From contig NC_014962.1 in the NCBI RefSeq assembly GCF_000186345.1, forward strand, positions 3,438,450-3,502,449: DNA of 64,000 bases. The letters run 5' to 3'. Made by a program: the position numbers and the translations under genes. Positions 35,674 to 45,408 of the stretch are shown here, piece after piece. Below the pieces are notes generated by a model, which saw only the letters and a list, made by a program, of their open reading frames with translations, searched no databases and was not told the DNA's origin. Each line of letters starts with the position of its first letter. Position 1 is the first letter of the stretch. Origin of the DNA: Isosphaera pallida ATCC 43644. GTDB taxonomy: Bacteria; Planctomycetota; Planctomycetia; Isosphaerales; Isosphaeraceae.

Positions 35674-37176
35674 ATGAACCGATCCCACCCCGCGGCCGAT
35701 TCCCAATTTTGCGGGCGGACCCGGCGCGAGTTTCTCTGGGAGGCCGGCGGCGGCTTCGTAGGAACCGCAATGGCTGGACTGCTCGCCGCCGACGGCCTAT
35801 TGCCCGCCCGACCGGCCCACGCCGCGGCCCCCAGTCCCCGAACTGACGATGTCGCGGCCGCCTTCCAAGGACCGATGACCCCTAAGGCCCCCCATCATCA
35901 GCCCAAGGCCAAAAGTGTCATCTTTCTGTTCATGTATGGCGGTCCTTCACATGTAGATACATTTGACTACAAGCCCAAGCTCTATGGTTTGGATGGTAAG
36001 ACCATCGCGGTCAAGACGTTCGGACGGAGCGGCCACCGCAACGAGGGACGGGTGGTTGGTCCCAAGTGGACATTCCAGCCCGGCGGTCAGTGCGGCAAAC
36101 CGGTCTCTGACCTCTTTCCCCACCTGCGGACCAAGGTGGACGACATCGCCTTTGTGCATTCAATGTACGCCGAATCGCCGATCCACGGCTCGGCGATGCT
36201 CATGATGAACTCGGGGCGCATTCTTAGCGGCCACCCCAGTCTGGGCTCCTGGATTACCTACGGCCTCGGCAGTGAGAATCAAAATCTGCCTGGATTCGTG
36301 GTGATGCTCGATCCGACGGGCGGCCCAATCTCGGGACCCAAGAACTGGTCGAGCGGGTACATGCCAGCCGCTTACCAGGGAACCGTTCTGCGAGCCTCGG
36401 GAACCGCCATTCATGACCTGGCCCGTCCCGAAAAGATGAGCGGCCCGGCGCAGCGCCGTTTGCTTGACCGCCTCCGTGCCCGTAACGAGGCCCACTTCGC
36501 CGCTCGTCCCGGCATGACCGACCTGGCCGCCCGGATCGCCTCCTACGAACTGGCCTACGCCATGCAAAGCCATGCCCCCGAGGCGGTCAACCTCGAAGAT
36601 GAGGACCCCCAAACCCTGGAGCTTTACGGGATCAACCGCACCGAAACCAACGACTTCGGCCGCAAGTGCCTGTTGGCGCGTCGGCTGGTCGAACGCGGCG
36701 TCCGCTTCATCCAAATTTACTCCGGTGGCGCTCACAACGACGACAATTGGGACGCTCACACCGACATCGTTAAGAATCATACCAAGCACGCCGGAGCCAC
36801 CGATCTGCCGATCGCCGGACTGTTGACCGACCTGAAGCGCCGGGGGCTGCTGGACGAGACCCTGGTGGTTTGGGGTGGCGAATTTGGACGGCAACCAACT
36901 GCCGAATACGCCCAGGGAACCGGACGCGACCACAACGCCTACGGCTTCACCGTCTGGCTGGCCGGCGGCGGAATCCAAGGCGGCACCTCGGTAGGTGAGA
37001 CCGACGAATTGGGAAGCGCGGCGGTGACCCGACGCTGCCACGTCAAACATCTTCACGCCACCATCCTTCACCTGATGGGACTGGACCCCGACCTGCTGAC
37101 CTACTTCCACGGCGGCCTCGACCAAAAGCTAGTGGGGGTTGAAGGGGCTGAACCAATTTGGGAGATTATGTCATAA
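35674..37176 (+). CDS. DUF1501 family protein with Tat signal
   Basis: This 500-residue protein has a twin-arginine signal (TRREFLWEAGGGFVG), so it is exported folded. The body belongs to DUF1501, related to the sulfatase/alkaline phosphatase superfamily: FLFMYGGPSHVDTFD, SMYAESPIHGSAMLMMNSG, and LVVWGGEFGRQPTAEY followed by GRDHNAYGF. AGAGGA lies seven bases before the ATG. It sits 66 bp after the DUF1549/1553 gene and is probably co-transcribed with it. The biochemical activity is not known. Confidence 0.92.
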   Translation: MNRSHPAADSQFCGRTRREFLWEAGGGFVGTAMAGLLAADGLLPARPAHAAAPSPRTDDVAAAFQGPMTPKAPHHQPKAKSVIFLFMYGGPSHVDTFDYKPKLYGLDGKTIAVKTFGRSGHRNEGRVVGPKWTFQPGGQCGKPVSDLFPHLRTKVDDIAFVHSMYAESPIHGSAMLMMNSGRILSGHPSLGSWITYGLGSENQNLPGFVVMLDPTGGPISGPKNWSSGYMPAAYQGTVLRASGTAIHDLARPEKMSGPAQRRLLDRLRARNEAHFAARPGMTDLAARIASYELAYAMQSHAPEAVNLEDEDPQTLELYGINRTETNDFGRKCLLARRLVERGVRFIQIYSGGAHNDDNWDAHTDIVKNHTKHAGATDLPIAGLLTDLKRRGLLDETLVVWGGEFGRQPTAEYAQGTGRDHNAYGFTVWLAGGGIQGGTSVGETDELGSAAVTRRCHVKHLHATILHLMGLDPDLLTYFHGGLDQKLVGVEGAEPIWEIMS

Positions 37177-37264
37177 TACGTTGATCTGTGTCGGAACATT
37201 GATCCCGCCCTAGGAAGCCGGTTCACCTTGGCGGCGACCTAGGGCCAATCGCTTAGGAGCGGTC

Positions 37265-37702
37265 ATGAGTTCGTTGGACAAAGAGGGCGTGAATGGGCGT
37301 CACGAATCAACGCCTGGTCAAGTGGCTCGCAACGTGCTGGGCGGAGAACTAGCGATTTGCTCGCTCCAGCCGCGCACCGGGTTTTTCCGCGACGGTTGTT
37401 GTCACACCGGGCCCCAGGACGTGGGACGCCACGTCGTTTGCGCTGAGGTCACGGCCGAGTTTTTGGCCTTCACCCGACGCCGGGGCAACGACCTCTCCAC
37501 CCCGGTCCCCGAATGGGACTTCCCCGGTCTCAAGCCGGGCGACCGCTGGTGCCTCTGCGCGGAGCGTTGGCGCGAGGCGTTGGAGGCTGGGGTCGCTCCG
37601 CCAGTGGTGTTGGAGGCAACCCACGAAGCGGCGCTGCGCCATGTGAGTTTGGATGATTTGAAGCGTCACGCTAAGTCGCCGTCGTCCGATCCGCCCCGTT
37701 GA
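37265..37702 (+). CDS. DUF2237 family protein
   Basis: This 145-residue protein matches DUF2237 closely from NVLGGELAICSLQPRTGFF to the C-terminus. Conserved Cys residues occur in RDGCCHTGPQDVGRH and DRWCLCAERW. The AGGAG site six bases before the ATG supports the start. DUF2237 proteins are small, cytoplasmic and of unknown function, often encoded near central metabolism genes. Here zwf follows on the same strand. Confidence 0.88.
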   Translation: MSSLDKEGVNGRHESTPGQVARNVLGGELAICSLQPRTGFFRDGCCHTGPQDVGRHVVCAEVTAEFLAFTRRRGNDLSTPVPEWDFPGLKPGDRWCLCAERWREALEAGVAPPVVLEATHEAALRHVSLDDLKRHAKSPSSDPPR

Positions 37703-37848
37703 GGTCGGGGAGGGGGAGACGGTGGCACCGCGCCGTTGCCACGACGACGAACCGCCGAGGTGGCCTCTCGGGACTTGCCGGCTGGGGGTCGATCCGGCCA
37801 CAATGGCCTCGCGTTGCCTTCGTTTCCGGCCTACTGAGCTTGTGCGCG

Positions 37849-39408
37849 ATGTCCACCACCAACGAATCGGCCTCGATCCCCGACCATGTCAACCCACTGC
37901 GATCCCACCTGCCGATTGCCCGCGTCCCCGACCCCTGCGCGATCGTCTTGTTCGGCGCGACCGGCGACCTGACGGCGCGCAAACTGATCCCTTCGCTGCA
38001 TGCCGCGGCCCTCGCCAGCGAATTGCCCGCCGATTTCGTGATCGTGGGCGTCGGACGACGGGATTGGACCGACGAGGTCTTCCGCGCCAAGCTACGCGAG
38101 GCAATGCCCAATGCCGAGGGCTGGGAGGAGTTCGCGCGTCGATTGGTGTATCATCGTAGCGATTTCAATGATGACTATGGTTTGGAAAGCCTTAAAGATC
38201 GTCTTGACCAACTCGACGCCACCTACGGTACGCAGGGCAACCGTCTGTTTTATCTGGCAGTTGACCCTCAGTTTTTTGAACCCCTGGTCAAACAGCTTGG
38301 CCGGGCCGGCTTAATCGCCGATCCATTCGCGGAGTCCGGTCCGTGGACGCGGGTGATCATCGAAAAACCGTTCGGTCACGACCTGGCGTCGTCACAGAGG
38401 CTGGACCGTGAACTGCAACATACGTTGGACGAGTCACAAATCTACCGAATTGATCACTACCTGGGCAAAGAGACGGTTCAGAATATCATGGCGTTGCGAT
38501 TCGGCAACGCGATCTTTGAGCCGATCTGGAACTCGCGGCACATCCGCTCGGTGCAAATCACCGTGGCCGAGGACCTGGGAATGCCGGGACGCCGTGGAGC
38601 CTACTACGACAACGCCGGCGCGATCCGGGACATGGTTCAAAACCACATGATGCAGTTGCTCTCCCTGGTGGCGATGGAGCCGCCCATCGACCTGTCGGCC
38701 GACGCGGTGCGCAACGAGAAAGTCAAAATTATTCAAGCCCTGCCGCGTTGGAGCGAGCAGGAGATCAAACGCTTCGTAGTTCGCGGCCAGTACGGACCAG
38801 GATCCTCGCACGGGGAACAGGTCAAAGGATTTGTCGAGGAAGAGGGAGTCAATCCCTCCTCCCGGACTGAAACCTACGTGGCGATGCGTTTGACTCTCAA
38901 CACCTGGCGATGGGCAGGTGTGCCGTTCTATTTACGCACCGGCAAACGCCTGCCCAAAACCACCACCGAGGTGGCCATTCAGTTCAAAGAACCCAACATC
39001 CCCCTGTTCGAACCCGACCGCGAGACCGACCATCCCCGCTCGGCCAATCAACTGGTGTTGCGAATTCAACCCAACGAAGGAGCCAGCCTCTCGCTTCAAG
39101 CCAAAGTGCCCGGCTCGCGGCGTCGTCTGCGCGAGGTGCGGATGGACTTCCGCTACGGCACCTTCTTCACCAGCGCTCCGGCTGCCTATCAACGTCTGTT
39201 GATCGACGCCATGTTGGGCGACGCCACCCTCTATACTCGCAGAGACGAAGTGGAATATGCGTGGAAATTTGTTGATGCGATTGTTCACGCTTGGGACGCC
39301 GAAAACCGATCCGGTCGGGCGATTACCACCTACCCGGCGGGCACCTGGGGACCCTCTCAGGCCGACGAATTGCTGGCCGCCGACGGCGCGGTCTGGCGAC
39401 GTCCCTAA
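37849..39408 (+). CDS. zwf: glucose-6-phosphate 1-dehydrogenase
   Basis: This enzyme oxidises glucose-6-phosphate to 6-phosphogluconolactone with NADP+, feeding the oxidative pentose phosphate pathway. The protein has 519 residues, near the usual 490-510. The dinucleotide fold LFGATGDLTARKLIPSL is at about 34-50 and the active-site signature RIDHYLGKETVQNI at 200-213 (His203, Lys207). Further family motifs are IIEKPFGHD and RTGKRLPK. The ATG at 37849 fits the family start; the open frame runs on to 37699 without similarity. trmL follows 42 bp downstream. Confidence 0.96.
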   Translation: MSTTNESASIPDHVNPLRSHLPIARVPDPCAIVLFGATGDLTARKLIPSLHAAALASELPADFVIVGVGRRDWTDEVFRAKLREAMPNAEGWEEFARRLVYHRSDFNDDYGLESLKDRLDQLDATYGTQGNRLFYLAVDPQFFEPLVKQLGRAGLIADPFAESGPWTRVIIEKPFGHDLASSQRLDRELQHTLDESQIYRIDHYLGKETVQNIMALRFGNAIFEPIWNSRHIRSVQITVAEDLGMPGRRGAYYDNAGAIRDMVQNHMMQLLSLVAMEPPIDLSADAVRNEKVKIIQALPRWSEQEIKRFVVRGQYGPGSSHGEQVKGFVEEEGVNPSSRTETYVAMRLTLNTWRWAGVPFYLRTGKRLPKTTTEVAIQFKEPNIPLFEPDRETDHPRSANQLVLRIQPNEGASLSLQAKVPGSRRRLREVRMDFRYGTFFTSAPAAYQRLLIDAMLGDATLYTRRDEVEYAWKFVDAIVHAWDAENRSGRAITTYPAGTWGPSQADELLAADGAVWRRP

Positions 39409-39450
39409 GTTGAGTCGGGGCCGACCAACGAGACGCGGAACAAGGTCGTC

Positions 39451-39987
39451 ATGGCAACTGATCGCTTGAACATCGTACTGGTTCATCCCGAGATTGCCCC
39501 CAACACCGGCGCGATCGGACGGACCTGCGTGGGAGTCGGGGCAACGCTTTGGCTAGTTCGGCCAATGGGTTTTCAAATCAATGATCGTCATCTTAAGCGG
39601 GCTGGATTAGATTACTGGGCGCATCTTGATTGGCGGATCGTTGAGAACCTTGAGGAGATCGTCGAACGGTTCGGTTGGGACCGCCTTTGGTTCTTCAGCG
39701 CCCGGGGTGGCCGTCCTTACGCCTCGCTCAATTATCAACCAGGCGACGCGCTGATCTTTGGATCGGAGAGCCGCGGCTTGCCTCTGGAGTGGCGGGCACG
39801 GGCCGAGGCCGCAGAACGCGCTGTCTCGATCCCGATGCGCCCCGAAGCACGTGGCCTCAATCTGTCCAACGCCGTGGCGGTCGCCGCTTTCGAGGCGATT
39901 CGACAATTCCAAGCCCGCGGCCTCGTTGACTTCGAATCGCTTCAAGTCCAAGACGATCCGATCGCCCCCTTCGAAGAGTCGCATTGA
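39451..39987 (+). CDS. trmL: tRNA (cytidine(34)-2'-O)-methyltransferase, SPOUT family
   Basis: This 178-residue SPOUT methyltransferase has the three family motifs: HPEIAPNTGAIGRTC, LIFGSESRGLPL and IPMRPEARGLNLSNAVAVAAFE. TrmL methylates the ribose of the wobble base in tRNA-Leu species, using S-adenosylmethionine. The length is slightly longer than the E. coli enzyme (157). It is probably co-transcribed with zwf and the HD-domain gene that starts 7 bp after its stop. Confidence 0.9.
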   Translation: MATDRLNIVLVHPEIAPNTGAIGRTCVGVGATLWLVRPMGFQINDRHLKRAGLDYWAHLDWRIVENLEEIVERFGWDRLWFFSARGGRPYASLNYQPGDALIFGSESRGLPLEWRARAEAAERAVSIPMRPEARGLNLSNAVAVAAFEAIRQFQARGLVDFESLQVQDDPIAPFEESH

Positions 39988-39994
39988 AGTTCGT

Positions 39995-40571
39995 ATGAGC
40001 AAAAGAAAGTACAAAAGGTTCCCCCGCCGAGGTTTTCGATCAGATCGCCGAGGCGTTTCGGGTCAAAGGGGACCGCCATTATGGCGAACACGTCAGCGAA
40101 CGGGAACACGCCCTCCAGGCCGCCGAGTTCGCGCGCCGTCAGGGGTTGACCGATTCGCTTGTGCTGGCCTGCCTGCTTCACAATTATGGACATCTGTTGC
40201 ATGATCTAGGCGAAACCATTGCCCAAGAGGGGATCGACGCTCACCACGAAGACCTTGGCGCGGCAGCGCTGGCCCGTTGGTTTGGGCGGGAGGTTGTCGA
40301 ACCGGTCCGACTCCACGTCGCGGCCAAGCGTTACCTTTGCACTGTCGATCCCGCCTACCTCGCTGGGCTTTCACCCGCCTCTCGGCTCAGTTTGGAACTC
40401 CAAGGCGGGTTGATGAATTCCGACGAAGCGCGGCTATTTGAATCCCATCCTTATTATGGCGACGCCGTGGCGCTGCGGCGTTGCGACGACCAGGCCAAGG
40501 TTCCCGGACTGGTGGTTCCCGGACTGGAGACTTATCGGGACTTAGTGATGGCTCATGTTCGCATGCTCTGA
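39995..40571 (+). CDS. HD-domain protein (PhnZ-like), with apparent +1 frameshift in a C5 tract
   Basis: Family-like sequence (VFDQIAEAFRVKGDRHYGEH, then REHALQAAEFARRQG) continues upstream of the intact 40146-40571 frame, but that frame meets a TGA at 39996 without an ATG, GTG or TTG before 40146. The ATG at 39995, seven bases after trmL, is one frame off. Removing one C from CCCCC at 40021-40025 joins them into a protein beginning MSKRKYKRFPAEVFD. The protein resembles small HD-fold phosphohydrolase/oxygenase proteins, yet the HD pair is His-Asn (LLHNYGHLLH). Other metal-ligand candidates remain: EHALQ, DAHHED, RLHVAAK and the late Asp in YYGDAV. Its 3' end overlaps the convergent acyltransferase gene by 19 bp. 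It may be decaying, slippage-expressed, or a sequence error. Confidence 0.65.
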
Positions 40572-41869
40572 GCCGTTTGAGTCACGAGAGGCCCCGGGCC
40601 GATCGCGTCGAGGGTGTTTTGAAGGCTCTCGTGGACCAAACGAGTAACCAGGGCGACCGCGGCGCGTCCTCGCGGGTGTCCGTGTTGTTCTAGAAGCGCT
40701 CCAAGGTCGATCGGTTCGCCGAACCGGGCGCGGGCGATGCGTCGTCCCGGTGGCACCACGTGTTGGGTGCCAATCACATCCTGCTCGAACTTGATGAGAG
40801 TCTCGGCGATCCGTTCCAACGACGGATGTTGGAAGACATAATCGCCTGGATAACTAAACGCCTGCAACGCCACAAACAGCCGCTCGCGATCGACCCGCGC
40901 GCGGGCTTGAACCGCTTCGAACCCACCCTGGGCGGTGATCCACGCCGGATCGTTCAGACGTTGCCGAATGGCGCGACGCAACCGCGCTACCCGCTCAGGA
41001 ACCGATTCCGACTTGTCCGCGTCGGATTGCCGAGGAGGAGGTTGGGAGTCGTTCCAGCGCGATTCGACCGTTTGCAACAGGGTGTCGCGCAGGGCTTGCA
41101 CCCGCTCGACCACCTGACCTTGCTTTGGAGCGCCAAAAAGTTCGATTTCCTTGAGCGCCAGCATCGCCAGGGCGTACCGGTGGATGCGTTCGAGTAACGA
41201 TCCCGTCCCGTCATGCGTCCAGGTGAAGAACCGTTCCAGACGTTCCATGCGGTGAAGCAGTTCCGGCAATGGATTTTCATCGGTTCTGTATTGATGTTTC
41301 ATCGCCAAGGGAAGAATCGACAAGTCTTGAACGCCTCCGGAGCGGCGCGCCATCAACGCCAGGCCGGCCAGACCTTCGCGTGGCGGGGTGAGGCGGTCGG
41401 ACATAGAATAGATTTCCCCCTCGGGGAAGACCACCAGCGGTTCGCCCCGTTTGAGCAGGTCGATCGACGCCCGCAGCGAAGGCAAGGCGTCTCCTTCGCG
41501 GTCCACCGGCACGACGCCCAAACGCGAAAACAGCCAGCGCCGCGCGCCGAACTCACCCACCAACAGTTGATGAGCTGCCAGCATGTGAAACGGACGCCCC
41601 ACTGCCTCGCCAATTGCAATGAGGGTGAATCCGTCGGCCCGATCGGCGTGGTTGGCGGCGATCAAGACCGATCCACCCCGCTTCAAGATGGCGGTCAAGT
41701 GGTCGGCTCCAGTCAATTCGAGTCGGTCAACCCGATGTTGCCAACGCGCTATGGCCCGACGCAACGGACGGGTCGCCCACACCCAGAACCGCGACAACCG
41801 CGGCGGATGAAATCGATCGAAGGAAAGGTCGTCCCGCAGGGCGAGTCGATCCATTGGCGCGGGTCTCAA
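40553..41869 (-). CDS. PlsC-family acyltransferase with long C-terminal region
   Basis: This 438-residue protein has the HX4D motif NHADRADGF (H74, D79) and VVFPEGEIYS (E150). It should acylate a glycerol-phosphate or lysolipid at the membrane. The second half, about 230 residues, is alpha-helical and not recognised; family members often end earlier. The start ATG overlaps the TGA of the AsmA-like gene (ATGA, 41869-41866), so the two are translationally coupled. Confidence 0.85.
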   Translation of the reverse strand: MRPAPMDRLALRDDLSFDRFHPPRLSRFWVWATRPLRRAIARWQHRVDRLELTGADHLTAILKRGGSVLIAANHADRADGFTLIAIGEAVGRPFHMLAAHQLLVGEFGARRWLFSRLGVVPVDREGDALPSLRASIDLLKRGEPLVVFPEGEIYSMSDRLTPPREGLAGLALMARRSGGVQDLSILPLAMKHQYRTDENPLPELLHRMERLERFFTWTHDGTGSLLERIHRYALAMLALKEIELFGAPKQGQVVERVQALRDTLLQTVESRWNDSQPPPRQSDADKSESVPERVARLRRAIRQRLNDPAWITAQGGFEAVQARARVDRERLFVALQAFSYPGDYVFQHPSLERIAETLIKFEQDVIGTQHVVPPGRRIARARFGEPIDLGALLEQHGHPRGRAAVALVTRLVHESLQNTLDAIGPGPLVTQTAQSMRT

Positions 41870-44800
41870 GATGGTCGTCGGGGTTTGAATAGGTCTTCGA
41901 CGGCGTTGAGGACGTCACCGGCGTTAGGTGGGGTATTGGGACGACGCGGCCGATTCCCCGCGCCGGGACGGTTAGGGTTGGCGTTCGAATTGGGGGCGTT
42001 GCCGCCGCGTCCGGGCAGCGGGATCAAGTCACGCAGTTCCGGCGGCAACGCGCGGTCGAGTCCCCGAGTGGCTTCCTGGAGACCACGATCCAGGCCACGT
42101 TGCAACACGTCGCCGCCAATTTCTTTGAGTGCCATTTCAAATACGCGAGGGTCGATTTGAGGACGACTTAGCGTGCCGCGGATTGGCACCACGATCCGCT
42201 TGCCGGTGAGAAGATCCCGCGCAACCCGTTGTCCCCCCAGCATCGCGGGCGTGATCGGCATGGCGGCCTGGAGCGCTAGGGTCTGGTCGAACCCGACCCA
42301 ACCGGCCAGGTCGATCGTCACGTCGGGCGTGATCGGCAACTGAAGACCTTGTTGCACCACCCGACGTTGAGCGATCGTCAATTCCACCGGTTGATCCAGC
42401 GCGATGGCAAAACGATTAGGATCGGCCCCGGCGAGGGCGACCAGTTGATTAGTGAAGGAACCAGGACGGCAGGTCACGTCTCGAAATTGAAGCCGTCCTT
42501 TCAAACTGAGGTCGCGCTCGCTGGCCAGGGGGATGATGCCTCGCTCGATGTCGAGTTGGATCGCGCCTCGGACCTCGGTCGCTTCTTTGAGGAAGGGCGC
42601 GAGGTAGGCCAATAAGCGGTCGGAGACCTCTTCATTGATAGCGAGGTTGTTGAAGGAGGAGTTCCGCAACCCCAGGGACAGCCCCATCGGATCGTCGAGG
42701 GTGAGGAAGCCGTGGATTTCGACCTCTCCACCATTCATTCGAGAGCGGATGGGGGCCAGCACGGCTTGACCACCACGGCAAAGAACGACCAGAGGAGCCG
42801 GTTGCTCTAGCTTGAGGCCGAAGGCGTCGAATTCGACCAGATCGACGCCGACCTCGCCTTCCAGACCCTTTAGAAGTTGGTTGAGCGAGCCGCCGACCAG
42901 CGAACCGGTCAGTTGGAATGGCCGGGCCGCCAGCTTGAGTTGGGCTTGGGGCTCGATGTAGGATTCGGCCATGAACTGAACCAGTCGAGGTCGGGGGATC
43001 AGTTGGCCCGAGAGGTTGACGATACGATGGTGGGTCGCCTCGTTGAGCGAACCAGTGGCTTGGAGGATGACGTAGCGGGTGGTGATTCGGGACTGATCCA
43101 GGTCGAGCCGGTCGGTTGCGAGGGTGTAACGTCCTTTGAGAGTCACGGCGACCGGTTCGGGGGTCGGTTGGGTGTTGGGAGCGGCCGCGGGCGAAGGGGC
43201 GGGGGACGAACCCGGCTCCGCGTCGGGCAGCCAGACGGCCAGGAGGTCTTGAATTGCGTTCAGATCGCCATACAATCCACCTTCGATCTCCAGAGTGTTA
43301 ATCGCCTGCGGGTCGCTCGGATTCAAGCCGGTCAGGACGATCCCCTCGGGGGCGATCGCCAGCGGGGGCGGCGGCATGGCTTCGGGATCGCCGGGACGCA
43401 GGGGTTGGAGTGATGCGCGTCCGGTCTCCGGTTCGTAGCGTCCGGTCACCTCCAGGTTGAGGCGGGGGGTTTGAGGCGCTTGCAGGTCAAGCCGCAACAC
43501 GTCGAGCGTGATCGGGCCGCTGACGGCCATGCCGTCGAGGCCAACCGATCCGTTGAGGCGGGCGTCGATTCGGCCTGGTCCTCGGGCAGTGGGCTGGTTG
43601 CGAACCAGCGCGAGTTCTAGGGCGGTGGGTTGCTTGGCGGTTTGGCCGCGGGTCAGTTGGAGGCGTCCGGCTTCCTGGGTGGTTTTGAATTCGAGTTTGG
43701 CCAAGGACCAAGCCGCCGGCGCGCCGCGCTCGTCGGTTGATCCCTTGATCCAAAGATCGATTCGGGCCGAGGGCCGTTCAATCGGGGTGGCGATCAGGCC
43801 GGCGAGGTTGATGGCCCGCAGTTCCAGGCCGAGCCAACCGGCGAAGGCATGGGCGGGGTCGGTTGCTTCGGGGTCGCGTTTAAGCGTGGCGGCGATCCCA
43901 GCGCGTCCTTGGGGGGCGAGGTCGCCGAGATCGACGAATTGACCGATTTGCGAGGTGAGACCACCCAGGTCGAAGGTGCCCGAGAGGGTCACGCCGGTTT
44001 CGAGGTCGCCGCTGCCTTTGAGGTCGAGGAAGTCGGCTTTGGCGGTGATGGTTTCGACCCGGTAGGCATTGGTGTCGCGTTGTTCGACAGCGGCGGTGAG
44101 CGTCACCGCTTCGGGCAGTTCGAAAGTGCGGGGCGGTTGATTGGCCTCGGGGTTGCCCGGCGTGGTCACCCGCAGGTTGGTGACGGCGAGTCGCGCGTCG
44201 AGGCGTGGGTTGACCTGCTCGTCAGTCGCGTCGATTGTGCGATTGGCCAGCTCGAGGTCGAGGTCGAGCGAGCCTTGTTCGATGGTCGATCCTTCCAGAA
44301 GACGCAAGGCGTGGGGAACCTGGTGGGCCAAGGCGGCCAGATCGACCCGTCCCTGGAGTTGGCCCTGGGTCGTGTCGGGAAAGCGGGCGGTCAGGCGGGC
44401 CACCGGGGAATTCATCACAAGGTTTTCCAAGGCGAGGCCAGTTTCCTTGGAAAGCAGGTCGGCGTCGAGTTCGACCCGATCGAGCGCCAGGCGGTCGCCC
44501 TGAAGGGCGGTGCCCTCGGCGACAAGTTGGGTCAAGGTGGTCTGAGCAGCCAGGCTCCAGAGGTTGGCAGAGAGGGCACGCAGTTCGATCCGGCCATCGA
44601 GATGCGCCTGGGTGTCCAGCCCTTCGACGCGGACGGTCAGCGGCCAATTGGTCGCTTGGATCACGGCGCTGAGCAGGGGTTCCTTGGCGTCGGCGTTGGT
44701 GTTGGTGTCGTCAGACGTGGTGGCGGTGGCGAGCAGGGCTTGAACGGCGAGGGTGGCACCTTCTTGTTGGGCGAGGCCGAGTTCCAAGGTGATGGGGGCG

Positions 44801-45408
44801 GGAGCAGTGGCCAACACGAGTTTGGCGTCGAGGCGATCGACCACCAGTGGCGCGACGAGTTCGGGGGTAACGAGCTTGAGGCGGCCACCGACCAATTTGA
44901 GGGTGAGGTTGAGTCCGGGGTCGAATGGTTCGAGTTGGAAACCGTTAGAGGGTTCGTCCTTCTTCGAGGTGGCCCAGGGGGACTCGTTGAGGGCGTCCAC
45001 AAGGTTGACGTGGCCGTCGGCGGTTCGTTCCACGACCAGGTTGAGTCCCTCCACGACGAGGTCGCCGAGATCGGCGGGGTTGGCGATCAAGGCGACGAGG
45101 CCGCGGTTGAGGGTGAGGCTCTCAAACGAGGCCAGCATCCTTCCTTCCCCGTCGAGCAGACGTCCGGGACCGAGACGTTGGCGGTGATTCCAGGAGAACT
45201 GGGCGGCGTCGAGTTCGAGGCGTCCGGGGGCGATTGCCTCGTTGAGCATGGTATTGAGGACGGCCAGCATCTCGGGACGTCCGGCGAGCCAGGGCAGGCT
45301 AGCGACCAGAACCGCCAGGGCTGCGACCAGGAGGGTGAGGAACGCCAACGATCGTTTGAGCCAGCGGCGGACACGGCCCAACCGGCGGGGGGGCTTGGGT
45401 TCGCTCAT
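41866..45408 (-). CDS. AsmA-like envelope protein
   Basis: This 1180-residue protein has one N-terminal membrane helix (about residues 20-42) and a very long beta-repetitive body rich in alternating hydrophobic residues (for example LSGQLIPRPRL and DLAGWVGFDQTLALQ). The C-terminus has AsmA-type sequence (RGTLSRPQIDPRVFEMALKEIGG) and then a Pro/Asn-rich tail. AsmA/TamB-like proteins form hydrophobic grooves that move lipids between membranes, so a role in lipid transport across the periplasm is likely. Coupling to a PlsC acyltransferase supports a lipid role. Confidence 0.75.
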   Translation of the reverse strand: MSEPKPPRRLGRVRRWLKRSLAFLTLLVAALAVLVASLPWLAGRPEMLAVLNTMLNEAIAPGRLELDAAQFSWNHRQRLGPGRLLDGEGRMLASFESLTLNRGLVALIANPADLGDLVVEGLNLVVERTADGHVNLVDALNESPWATSKKDEPSNGFQLEPFDPGLNLTLKLVGGRLKLVTPELVAPLVVDRLDAKLVLATAPAPITLELGLAQQEGATLAVQALLATATTSDDTNTNADAKEPLLSAVIQATNWPLTVRVEGLDTQAHLDGRIELRALSANLWSLAAQTTLTQLVAEGTALQGDRLALDRVELDADLLSKETGLALENLVMNSPVARLTARFPDTTQGQLQGRVDLAALAHQVPHALRLLEGSTIEQGSLDLDLELANRTIDATDEQVNPRLDARLAVTNLRVTTPGNPEANQPPRTFELPEAVTLTAAVEQRDTNAYRVETITAKADFLDLKGSGDLETGVTLSGTFDLGGLTSQIGQFVDLGDLAPQGRAGIAATLKRDPEATDPAHAFAGWLGLELRAINLAGLIATPIERPSARIDLWIKGSTDERGAPAAWSLAKLEFKTTQEAGRLQLTRGQTAKQPTALELALVRNQPTARGPGRIDARLNGSVGLDGMAVSGPITLDVLRLDLQAPQTPRLNLEVTGRYEPETGRASLQPLRPGDPEAMPPPPLAIAPEGIVLTGLNPSDPQAINTLEIEGGLYGDLNAIQDLLAVWLPDAEPGSSPAPSPAAAPNTQPTPEPVAVTLKGRYTLATDRLDLDQSRITTRYVILQATGSLNEATHHRIVNLSGQLIPRPRLVQFMAESYIEPQAQLKLAARPFQLTGSLVGGSLNQLLKGLEGEVGVDLVEFDAFGLKLEQPAPLVVLCRGGQAVLAPIRSRMNGGEVEIHGFLTLDDPMGLSLGLRNSSFNNLAINEEVSDRLLAYLAPFLKEATEVRGAIQLDIERGIIPLASERDLSLKGRLQFRDVTCRPGSFTNQLVALAGADPNRFAIALDQPVELTIAQRRVVQQGLQLPITPDVTIDLAGWVGFDQTLALQAAMPITPAMLGGQRVARDLLTGKRIVVPIRGTLSRPQIDPRVFEMALKEIGGDVLQRGLDRGLQEATRGLDRALPPELRDLIPLPGRGGNAPNSNANPNRPGAGNRPRRPNTPPNAGDVLNAVEDLFKPRRPS

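Noticed and set aside
28272-37176. ThuA/cytochrome, DUF1549/1553 and DUF1501 trio as a novel system
   Set aside because: These families and their pairing are typical for Planctomycetes. The trio is annotated but not claimed as new.
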